DNA of 64,000 nucleotides from Lathyrus oleraceus (taxonomy: Eukaryota; Streptophyta; Magnoliopsida; Fabales; Fabaceae): assembly GCF_024323335.1 (NCBI RefSeq), contig NC_066582.1, positions 180,430,782 through 180,494,781 of the forward strand, in the 5' to 3' direction. This document shows positions 1-8,298 of this stretch, in pieces (position 1 is the stretch's first letter; the number at the start of each line of letters is the position of its first letter). The translations under genes and the position numbers were made by a program. A model generated the notes under the pieces. The model saw only the letters and a list, made by a program, of their open reading frames with translations, did not search any database and had not been told where the DNA came from.

Positions 1-471
1 AAAGAAAAGCCCAAAGAAGGAAAAGGAGTTCAGTGCTATGAATGTGATGGGTATGGTCACATTAAAACTGAATGTGGGACCTACCTCAAGAAACAGAAGA
101 GGAGTCTTGCTGCCTCTTGGTCTGATGAAAGTGAAACAGAAGAAGTTGCAAATCTTGTGACTGCATTAACAGGAAGATGGGGTTCTGATGAAGAGGTAAG
201 TGATGATGAAGTTACCTTTGAAGAACTGGCCACTACCTACAGAGAATTGTGTCACAAAAATGCAGAAGTGTGCAGACAAGTTGAAAGCCAGAAGAAAGTG
301 ATAGCTCAGTTGGAGAATGAAAAAGGGGAACATGAGGAAACCATCTCTAAGTTGAAAACTGAAGTTGTACTCTTGAATTCCAAACTAGATGAGATGACCA
401 AGTATGTAAGAATGCTTAACAATGGATCTAACATCTTAGACAAGATTCTCCAGACTGGTCAAACTACATGA
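1..471 (+). pseudogene. gag C-terminal part (zinc knuckle and coiled coil), element A
   Basis: The frame is open from the first base of the window. It contains a CCHC knuckle (C-Y-E-C-D-G-Y-G-H then C, about 28-69), an acidic linker, and a long charged coiled coil (about 230-420) with heptad-like Glu/Lys/Leu spacing. This is the nucleic-acid-binding and C-terminal part of a copia Gag; the capsid region lies outside the window. TGA at 469-471 stops it where element B has a sense GGA codon at the aligned place, so this is a point nonsense mutation and the frame stays the same afterwards. Gag would assemble the cytoplasmic virus-like particle. Confidence 0.8.
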
Positions 472-1887
472 GACAAATCTGGCATTGGGTTCAATGAATC
501 TAAGGGTGATTGCAGTTACATAAATGGCAAACCTAAATCCAAACCTAAGTACATCCATATTAATAACAAACCTGCAATGTCACATCACATGTCACAACAT
601 CAGAAGGGAAGACAGCAGAAAGGGAAACACCAAAGATGGAGATGCCATTACTGTGGAAACTTTGTCCACCTGAAGCCCTTCTGCTATAAGTTGTATGGTT
701 ATCCTAGCCCTGTTCATCATCAGGCTCAACCCAAACCCAAACAGCACAGGCCTGTCAACAAGAAGCAATGGGTTCCTAAGACAAATGTTACAAGTCTAAT
801 AGCTCACACTCCCTTCAGAGTTTCAGCCAAAGAAGATTGGTACTTTAACAGTGGGTGCTCCAGACACATGACTGGAAACAAAGACCTACTAACTGGCCTT
901 CATCCTCATGCCATAAGCTATGTAACCTTTGGTGATGGAGCAAAGGGTGAAATCAAGGGGATAGGTAAGCTTGATTGCTCTGGAGTTCCTGAACTTGACA
1001 AGGTCCTACTTGTTAAAGGCTTGACTTCAAATCTAATAAGCATCAGTCAACTATGTGACCAAGGTCTAAATGTTAACTTCACTAAAACTGAATGTCTGAT
1101 TACCAACAAAGAAAGTGAAGTGATCATGAAAGGAGTCAGAACCAAAGACAATTGTTACATGTGGAGCTCTCAAATTGGTTACTCCTTAAAATGTACCTTA
1201 GTCAAAGAGAAAGGGATGAAGATGATTATATCTGCTAGAGGAACTCCCAAATTGAAAGTCTATGGGAAATGTCAGACAAGGATGTCACACCAGAAACTCA
1301 GACTTGATATCACTTCCAAAGGAGAAAAGCTCATGATGGCTCAAATAGATAGGAGGTTGGATCAGATGGTTGAACATGTTGCTAGTCATATACAGTCTAA
1401 AGTTGGAAAGAGCCTTGTTGGACTTGAGCTACAAGTCAAGCAGATAGAAGGGTCTATGTGTCTATCTCAAAGCAAAAGTGCCAAGAACAATGTTAAAAAG
1501 ATTGGGATGGAGACTGAAAGGACACCTGCTCCTACACATTTGAAAGATGAAAATGGTGTGTGTGTTGAATATATAGCAGTTGGTAGTAGTTGTTCTCAAC
1601 AGGGTTGGTTGAAACTACTGTTGACTGAATACAATGTCACACACGATGTCATGACATTATACTATGACAACCTGAGAGCAACAACTATGTCCAAAAATTC
1701 TAGTCAGCACAGTTGGACCAAGCACATTGATTTCTGTCATCACTCCATTAGAGAATTTGTGGAAGATAAAATCACAGCTCTAAAGCATGAAATGCAATTA
1801 GCTGACAAATTTGCAAAGGTTTTGGATGATAATCAGTTTGAATGTTTAAGAGGGAAATTGGGGATTTTGATTCTTGTGAAGTTATAG
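472..1887 (+). pseudogene. collapsed copia pol (second zinc finger, protease, RNase H end), element A
   Basis: The frame continues from gag without a shift; the first ATG is at 577. In order it holds a second CCH-type finger (C-H-Y-C-G-N-F-V-H, about 640-690), a retropepsin-like region whose active site reads N-S-G instead of D-S-G (about 846), a short piece resembling the end of the integrase zinc domain (about 1260-1300), a fragment of the RT thumb (about 1420-1520), and the end of RNase H (about 1570-1880). The integrase DDE core and the RT YVDD centre are absent, so the product cannot reverse-transcribe or integrate by itself. Element B has the same junctions. The frame ends at a TAG in a leaky context. 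Confidence 0.8.
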
Positions 1888-1893
1888 CAATTA
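1885..1893 (+). promoter_or_regulatory. candidate stop-codon read-through site TAG CAA TTA
   Basis: TAG at 1885-1887 is followed at once by CAATTA, which fits the CAR-YYA context known to promote UAG read-through in plants (tobacco mosaic virus type). The frame after it is open for 69 codons and reaches the ATG of the envelope-like ORF at 2095 in the same frame. Stop suppression between pol and the envelope-like ORF is established for soybean SIRE1. That it works here is inference. Confidence 0.6.
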
Positions 1894-2094
1894 AAGTGGA
1901 GTGGAAAAGGCAATAAAAATATTGTCTGCCCACTTAAAAGAAAGAGCCACATTAATGATAAATCATTACCTAGTGTTGGAACTAGTATCTATGTCATTTC
2001 CACACGCTACCTCAACACAACCATTTCCATCTTCATCCAACTTCTCATATCATCTCTGTTAGGGCAACAAACTTTTTCTCAAAAGTTCAACAAA

Positions 2095-3873
2095 ATGTCT
2101 CAACATCCCTCATCCTCTGGTTCAAAACCCACTCATCAAGCAAGTACTCCCTCCATGGAGTTTCTAGATGAAGACGTGTTGGACGTTACTCCTCTTTGTG
2201 TGATTCCAAGCGACGCCCCTGGCCCTTCTTCCATGGCTGGAAGTAATCAAGGTAACATTCATGATAAACCTCCTCATAAGGATGACATGCACTTTACTGA
2301 TAGAACCATTAGGAACCTAGTAACTAGGATTCTAAACGAAGGGCATACAGTCAAGGGTGTTTCTACCCCTCTGTCTAGAAGGGACTCCTCACCTGAGGTA
2401 GAACCCCAAACTGAAAAAGATTATGATTCATCTAGATCAGAGAAAGAAGTGGCTGCTGAGGGATTATGGTCTCTAGGTAAAACCTTACCTAGTAAGAAAC
2501 CAGCAAATGTGTCTCATGAAACTGCTGAGAATGTTATTGATCTGGAGGAAGAAAGTTCTGAGGAAGAAGATGACACCTTGGTTCCTCATGTAAAACCAAA
2601 TGTTGCTAGGAAATTGAAGACTAGACAAAGGAAGACTGTGGCTGAAATGATGACAGCCAGAACTAGGAAGAAGACTGTTAGTGTAGGACCCTCCAAATCT
2701 TGGAGTAAAGTTGAGGTTAAAAAGAGGAAGGTCAGAGAGAGTTCTGACTCTGATGATGATGTCGAATACGATGTCCCAAACATCTCTCCTGCTAAAAGAC
2801 AGACTGTTAAGAAGTCTCCAAGCAAAGTTGCAGCTATGCACTTAGATAACATCTCTTTCCATCTAGAAGATGGTGCTGCCAAGTGGAAGTTTGTCATTCA
2901 AAGGAGGGTTGTTGTTGAAAGGGAGCTGGGAAAGGAGGCTGTAGAGGTGAAGGAAGTCATGGAATTGATTAAGGTTGCTGGAATTATGAAAATTGTTGTT
3001 GCTTTGCCCCAATGTTTTGAGGGGTTAGTGAAAGAGTTTGTTGTGAATATCCCAGAGGATATTTCTGGAAAAAATAGCAAAGAATTCTGCAAGGTTTTTG
3101 TAAGAGGTAAATGTGTGAGGTTCTCCCCAAACATAATCAACAAGTTCCTAGGGAGAGAAACTGAAGGAGGTGTAGATTTAGAGGCTACGGACAATAAAGT
3201 CTGTAGGACTATTACTACTGGCCAAGTTAAGGAGTGGCCTAGTAAGAAGCCCCTATCAGCTGGAAAGCTAACTGTCAAATATGCCATCTTACATAAGATT
3301 GGTTCATCCAACTGGGTGCCTACTAATCATATCTCAACCATCTCTATTGGTCTCGGAAGAATCATTTATGCTATTGGAATCAGGCTACACTTTGACTTTG
3401 GAAGGTTTATGTTTGATCAAATTGTCAGACATGCCTCCACTAATGCAGTAAAGTTGCCCATTGCCTTTCCATCCATCATTTATGGAATTATCTTGAGCCA
3501 GCAACCAGGCATTCTCAACACAAGTGATATTACAAGCAAAAGAAATCCTCCACTATCCATTCACTACAAGTTGTTTGAAGGAAGCCATGTCAATGATGTT
3601 GTCATGACATCTGCAAGGAAGGAGCCTGCCTCTCAAGGTAGCTTAATTGATCAACTGAAGGAAACTTGTAAGGAGCTGGATACTGGTATTAGGGTTGCCA
3701 AGGCAAGGAAAGAGGCTTTGGAGGTTCTTATTGGTAGCTTAGAGAAGGAAGAGATGGAGAAGGCTAGTGAGACCAAGGATTCAGATGCCAATACCTCAAG
3801 TGAGAGGTCCAATGCTCAATCTAGTGGTAGTTCTGATTCTGAAGGTGAAGATGATGCTACTTCATCAGACTGA
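2095..3873 (+). CDS. envelope-like protein (putative plant transposon protein domain), element A
   Basis: This is an intact 592-residue ORF with no internal stop. The N-terminal 240 residues are rich in Ser, Glu, Asp and Lys and look disordered. Residues about 250-480 form a globular region of the type often annotated in legumes as envelope-like or putative plant transposon protein. Residues about 515-555 form a coiled coil, and the tail is acidic and Ser-rich. I see no signal peptide or membrane span inside the ORF itself. The only hydrophobic run nearby (I-S-I-F-I-Q-L-L-I-S-S-L-L) is coded by the read-through linker just upstream (about 2022-2061). The ORF is in frame with the pol remnant across one TAG. 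Its function is unknown; 'envelope-like' is a positional label from SIRE1. Confidence 0.75.
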   Translation: MSQHPSSSGSKPTHQASTPSMEFLDEDVLDVTPLCVIPSDAPGPSSMAGSNQGNIHDKPPHKDDMHFTDRTIRNLVTRILNEGHTVKGVSTPLSRRDSSPEVEPQTEKDYDSSRSEKEVAAEGLWSLGKTLPSKKPANVSHETAENVIDLEEESSEEEDDTLVPHVKPNVARKLKTRQRKTVAEMMTARTRKKTVSVGPSKSWSKVEVKKRKVRESSDSDDDVEYDVPNISPAKRQTVKKSPSKVAAMHLDNISFHLEDGAAKWKFVIQRRVVVERELGKEAVEVKEVMELIKVAGIMKIVVALPQCFEGLVKEFVVNIPEDISGKNSKEFCKVFVRGKCVRFSPNIINKFLGRETEGGVDLEATDNKVCRTITTGQVKEWPSKKPLSAGKLTVKYAILHKIGSSNWVPTNHISTISIGLGRIIYAIGIRLHFDFGRFMFDQIVRHASTNAVKLPIAFPSIIYGIILSQQPGILNTSDITSKRNPPLSIHYKLFEGSHVNDVVMTSARKEPASQGSLIDQLKETCKELDTGIRVAKARKEALEVLIGSLEKEEMEKASETKDSDANTSSERSNAQSSGSSDSEGEDDATSSD

Positions 3874-4668
3874 GTGGTAATGGTTCCTGCTGTGATGAAG
3901 ACTGGGTTGGTTTGGTTGTTCTGTGTGCTGATATGAAGACTGGTCCCCCTGTTGTTTTGACTACTTTGGATGTTGAAGAATTTGTTTTTTTTGTTGTTGA
4001 AATGTGTGTAATTTGTGGCAGTCCTTACTGATGCCTTTATGTAATATTTGGGCTCTTAATGAGTTCCATGGATTTCTAATTATCTCAGCTATCATAGCTG
4101 TGTATAATTGTGGTTTGTATCTCCTAACAATTATATTTTAACATTTTAAATGTTATAACATCTGCTGTGACATTCTCTGCTAGGCTAATTGACATTTATT
4201 TTGTCTAATTGGTCACCTTTGGTCAATTTTGACTAAAAAGGGGGAGAAGTGATGATGTGGAGCAGTTAAATATGAGGAGCTGTGTGGAGATGTATGTGCT
4301 GGTGTAGCTGAACAGATGAACAACTATTATTGAAGGAGGTGTGTTTGATGTAAGACAGAATGTTGTTCTGTTTACAGATGTTGGAGGAGATGTCTGATGT
4401 GGTGCATAGGTGATGTTGAAGTAGATGTCAGAGGGTGACTCTGATTGTTACAGGTGTTGTTATATGTTAAAGGAGATGTCTGTATTGAACAGACTTAGGG
4501 GGAGAAGAAGTACCCTTATGCATTTGTGTGTTTTACTAGTTGCTTCTATAACTAGTAATTTTGTTTGCTTCTGCTGCTGCTTAAACTGTTGTTTAATTGC
4601 TTATAGTTTTTCTTGTAAACAAAAAGGACAGATATATGTTTTAGCCAAAATTTGCCAAAGGGGGAGTT
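3874..4668 (+). other. 3' untranslated region of element A with repeated purine tracts
   Basis: There is no convincing ORF; the 105-codon frame at 4425 is unsupported. Three G-rich purine tracts occur, at 4235-4249 (AAAAAGGGGGAGAAG), 4497-4510 and 4657-4666. The last abuts the LTR and is the polypurine tract for plus-strand priming. Element B has the same set, and element C has a similar one. Confidence 0.6.
4657..4666 (+). promoter_or_regulatory. polypurine tract of element A
   Basis: AAAGGGGGAG ends two bases before the TG of the 3' LTR, the usual place for the plus-strand DNA primer. Confidence 0.75.
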
Positions 4669-5126
4669 TGTTGGTTCTAAGTATTGGCAGCCATTTTGGT
4701 AAAACAAAGAGTGTTCACAAGATGTTGCATGTGATGTCTTAACATAAGATATCTATGTACCTGCTGGAGTTTAAAAATATAATTATGCAGGATTGTTTCA
4801 GGATGTCATACACAATGTCATGGCATCTGATATTATGTACCTGCTGGAAATTATAAATGGAATTATGCAGGTTTGTTCCAGGATGTCAGACCCGATTTCA
4901 TGACATCCTGTACACAGAACATTCAGGGTGAATGTTATGTGTTTTGTGATTGCGCATTTAATGGAAATCTATGTATGATTGAAGATCTGATTTACAGGCG
5001 CATTCAATCATTAATTACAACCTGATTTACTTATTTTCCAAGGAGATCTAACCAACTGCCATGAGAAGATTTAATTGGAAAATAGTTTTAGGGTTTTCAA
5101 GATGTCCAAGCCCAGCTGAATGCTTC

Positions 5127-5134
5127 TATAAATA
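5127..5134 (+). promoter_or_regulatory. LTR TATA box, element A
   Basis: TATAAATA sits mid-LTR upstream of a leader-like stretch. The equivalent boxes in B are at 7566 and 14487 (TATAAAAAG). Confidence 0.6.
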
Positions 5135-5310
5135 GGACATGGAAAACCTAATTTGATACACAACCAATACTGAGCGAAATATTGAGAGAATATAAGGGTT
5201 TATATCTTGTTTAGTCGTGAGACTTGTAAGCCATTCAATTCATCCATAGAAGATTGAATTGGTCTGATTTGTGGGTTGTAATTTGTCACTCTAAGCTTGT
5301 AAGCAAGAGT

Positions 5311-5427
5311 GTGTGTCTACTTGATCAAAGTTGTTAAGCAAGATCAAATGTGTGTCTACTTGATCAAAGCTGTTAAGCAAGATCAAGTGTGTGTCTACTT
5401 GATTGAAACTGCTAAGTAAAATCAAGT
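5311..5427 (+). repeat. three 39-bp direct repeats in the LTR
   Basis: Units begin at 5311, 5350 and 5389 with GTGTGTCTACTTGAT. Each holds a TTGATCAAAG...AAGCAAGATCAA inverted pair, the third being the most diverged. The same array occurs in both LTRs of element B (about 7750-7870 and 14670-14790). Confidence 0.75.
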
Positions 5428-5789
5428 GTGTGTAATTGAAGAGTGTCTTCTTTTCATAAGGAATTGTTGCTTAAAATCATAGGTGTGATTGAGGGGGAGT
5501 GAGTGGGTTCTCAAATCTAAGAGTGCTTAGGTAAAAATCACACGGGTAGAGATTAGGTGAGAAAGACTGTAACTTGTTGAAGTGTACGTAGAGTCTTTGA
5601 ACTGGTTCTATTTAGTGGATTTCCTTCCTGGCTTGGTAGCCCCCAGATGTAGGTGAGTTGGACCGAACTGGGTTAACAATTGCTTGTGTCTCTTGCATTA
5701 CTATTCTTTATCTTTATCCTGTTTGCATTACTCAGATATTAGTGTCGTGACATTACCTTTGACATCTCATATCTGATACCAGAATTTCA

Positions 5790-6124
5790 TTGTCAAACAC
5801 AAAAATATAATTAATGAATTCTCTTCTCATCCCCTGACTCTATTTGTTTGTAAACATCACTTTGTACAAAATACATATGCACACAAAAAAGGGCTTCCTA
5901 GGAGTACCTAAGACACTTTGGGTGCTAACACCTTCCCTCTGTGTAACCAACCCCCTTACCTGTAATCTCTGACATTTTATTAGTTTTGATTTGAAAACTT
6001 CTTACTTTTGGGTTTTGTTCGTACTTTTTCCATTTTCCCTTGGAAACAAGAAAAGCGTGGTGGTGACTCTTGTTATTTGATGTCTTGCTTATCCATAACT
6101 TGATGATCATGATTTACCGCTACA
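5790..6124 (+). repeat. tail of an Ogre-type LTR (element E)
   Basis: This aligns with 24212-24318 plus 29115-29341, the two parts of the LTR of element D, and ends with the same CCGCTACA. It lacks the solo LTR present in D, so it is the empty-site version. Copia A inserted at its left edge. The LTR end abuts RT coding sequence of an Ogre pol with no primer site between. E may therefore be a separate element inserted into D, or the 5' LTR of D after an internal deletion. Confidence 0.7.
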
Positions 6125-7011
6125 ATGTGCGCCTATATTCAAGCTTCTTTGGAAAGATCAGTCTTGTGATTGAACTGAAGACTGCCAGAAATCTTTTGAC
6201 AGTATCATGGAGTATCTGCTTGAGCCTCCGATTCTGTCTCCGCCTGTTAAAGGAAGACCATTGATCATGTATTTGACTGTACTAGAAGAAAGTATGGGTT
6301 GTGTTCTTGGTCAGCAAGATGAATATGGAAAGAAAGAGTATGCAATATACTAACTCAGTAATAAGTCTACTGACTGTGAGACTCAGTATTTTATGCTTGA
6401 AAAGACATTTTGCGCATTGGCTTGGGCTGCTAAGCGCCTACGCTAGTATATGTTACATCATACCACTTTGTTGATATCCAAAATGGATATAATCAAGTAT
6501 ATTTTCGAAAAGCCTACTTAAACTAGTAGGATTGCCCGTTGGCAGATGTTGTTATCTGACTACTATATTGAATACTGATCTCAGAAAGCTATCAAAGGTA
6601 GTGTCTTGGCGGACCATTTGGCTTACCAACCTATTGAAGATTATCAGTTTGTGCAATATGATTTTCCTGACGAAGAGATTTTGTACTTGAAGATGAAATA
6701 TTGTGATGAACCATTGCTTGAAGAAGGGCCAAAACCTGGTTCCCGTTGGGGCATGGTAATTGATGGAGCTGTTAATTCTCATGGTAATGGCATTGGGGCA
6801 GTGATTATTACTCCTCAATGCACTCATTTTCCATTTATAGCTAGATTGACTCCCAAGTGTACAAACAATATGGTTGAGTACGAGGCTTTCATTATGGGGC
6901 TCGAAGAGGCCATTGATCTCAGAATTAAATATCTTGACGCCTATGGAGATTCAACTTTGGTTGTGAATCAGATCAAAGGTGAATGGGAAATGAATTAACC
7001 CAGTTTGATAC
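6125..7011 (+). pseudogene. Ogre/Tat pol: end of RT, RNase H, start of archaeal RNase H (element D)
   Basis: Broken frames give an RT thumb and connection (about 6130-6260), a gypsy RNase H with Y-A-I-Y-Y and A-L-A-W-A-A-K-R-L-R motifs (about 6300-6560), and then an archaeal-type RNase H. The last begins with M-V-I-D-G-A (about 6750) and has N-N-M-V-E-Y-E-A-F around 6870. The longest open stretch is 6606-6998. Stops and frame changes show it is dead. Coding is cut at 7011 by copia B and resumes at 15135. In live Tat elements this part degrades the RNA strand during reverse transcription; the second RNase H is typical of this lineage. Confidence 0.78.
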
Positions 7012-8231
7012 TGTTGATTCTTAGTGTTGGCAGCAATTTTGGTAAAACAAAGAGTATTCACAAGATGTTATGTGTGATGTCTTAACATGAGATATCCTAT
7101 GTACCTGCTGGAGTTCAAGAACATGTTCATGCAGGATTGTTTCAGAATGTCATACACAAGGTCATGGCATCTGATATATGTGTACCTGCTGGAGCTTAAA
7201 TGAAAGACATGTTCATGCAGGATTATTTCAAGATGTCATACACAAAGTCTTGGCATCTGATATGGTTGTACCTGCTGGAAGTTATAAAAGGAATTATGGA
7301 ATTATGCAAGATTTTTCCAAGATGTCAGACCCGATGTCATGACATCCTGTACATAGAACATTCAGTATGAATGTCTGGTGTTTTGTGATTGCACAATTAA
7401 TGGCAATCTTTGTATGATTGAAGATCTGATTTACAGGCGCATTCAATCATTGATTACAACCTGATTTACTTATTTTCCAAAGAGATCTAACCAGCTGTCA
7501 TAAGAAGATTTGATTGGAAAATAGATTTAGGGTTTTCAAAATGTCCAAGCCCAGCTGAAAGCTTCTATAAAAAGGGACTTAGAAAACCTGTTTTATAACA
7601 CAACCAATACTGAGCGAAATATAGAGAGAGAGCTAGGGTTTGTGTCTGTTTAGTCGTAAGACTTGTAAGCCATTCAAGTCATCTTTTGATGATTGAATTG
7701 GACTGATTTGTGGTTGTAATTTGTCACTCTAAAGCTGTTAAGCAAGAGTGTATGTCTACTTGATCAAAGTTGTGAAGCAAGATCAAGTGTGTGTCTTCTT
7801 GATCAAAGCTGTGAAGCAAGATCAAGAGTGTGTCGTTTTGATTGAAACTGTGAAGTAAAATCAAGAGTGTGTTATTGAAAAGTGTTTTCTTTTCTCAAGG
7901 GATTGTTATTTAATATCACAGGTGTGATTGTAGGGAAGTGAGTGGGTTCTTATATCTAAGAGTGATTAGGTAGAAATTCCACGGGTAGAGATTAGGTGAG
8001 AAAGACTGTAACTTGTTAAAGTGTACGGAGAGTCTTTGAACTGATTCTATTTTAGTGAATTTCCTTCCTGGCTTGGTAGCCCCCAGATGTAGGTGAGTTG
8101 GACCGAACTGGGTTAACAATTGCTTGTATATCTCTTGCATTACTTTTCTACATCTTTCTTCTGTTAGTGTAATTCAGATATTAGTGTCGTGACATTACAT
8201 TCGACATCTCATATCTGATATCAGAATTTCA
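7012..8231 (+). repeat. 5' LTR of element B (1220 bp)
   Basis: It begins TGTTGATTCTTAG and ends AGAATTTCA, two bases before the primer-binding site. The TATA box (TATAAAAAG) is at 7566-7574. The 39-bp repeats are at about 7750-7870. Confidence 0.88.
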
Positions 8232-8233
8232 AT

Positions 8234-8245
8234 TGGTATCAGAGC
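8234..8245 (+). promoter_or_regulatory. primer-binding site (initiator tRNA-Met), element B
   Basis: TGGTATCAGAGC matches the 3' end of plant initiator tRNA-Met, the usual copia primer. It is two bases after the LTR. Confidence 0.9.
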
Positions 8246-8298
8246 AGGCATCCTGCTCTGGTTCTGGGTGAGATCTAAGGACAATACTTTCTGGTACA

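Larger units (their letters stand above)
1..5789 (+). mobile_element. SIRE/Maximus-type Ty1-copia element A, non-autonomous, 5' part outside window
   Basis: The element enters the window inside gag and runs to a 3' LTR that ends in CA at 5789. One reading frame (frame 1) spans base 1 to 3873 and is broken only by TGA at 469-471 and TAG at 1885-1887. It covers the gag zinc knuckle, a collapsed pol and an envelope-like ORF. A purine tract precedes the LTR. Element B (7012-15134) has the same layout and the same pol deletion, so this is a propagated deletion family. The five bases after the LTR (TTGTC, 5790-5794) are the expected right target duplication, but the left copy lies outside. The insertion lies in an Ogre-type LTR, whose uninterrupted counterpart is visible around 24212. 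Confidence 0.88.
4669..5789 (+). repeat. 3' LTR of element A (1121 bp)
   Basis: It starts TGTTGGTTCTAAG after the purine tract and ends AGAATTTCA. It aligns along its length with the LTRs of element B at 7012 and 13945. A TATAAATA box lies at 5127-5134, and a 39-bp direct repeat lies in the transcribed part. In B the same LTR end is followed by the tRNA-Met primer site, which confirms the boundary. Confidence 0.85.

Noticed and set aside
1885..1887. TAG at the end of pol in A as an ordinary nonsense mutation
   Set aside because: Context CAATTA, an open in-frame linker and precedent in SIRE1 make a leaky stop more likely, though a mutation cannot be excluded for this single copy.
2485..3311. 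Three antisense ORFs over the envelope-like gene of A
   Set aside because: They mirror the Glu/Lys-rich sense frame and have no motif or start context.
4425..4742. 105-codon ORF running into the LTR of A
   Set aside because: It crosses the polypurine tract and LTR border and is not conserved in B.
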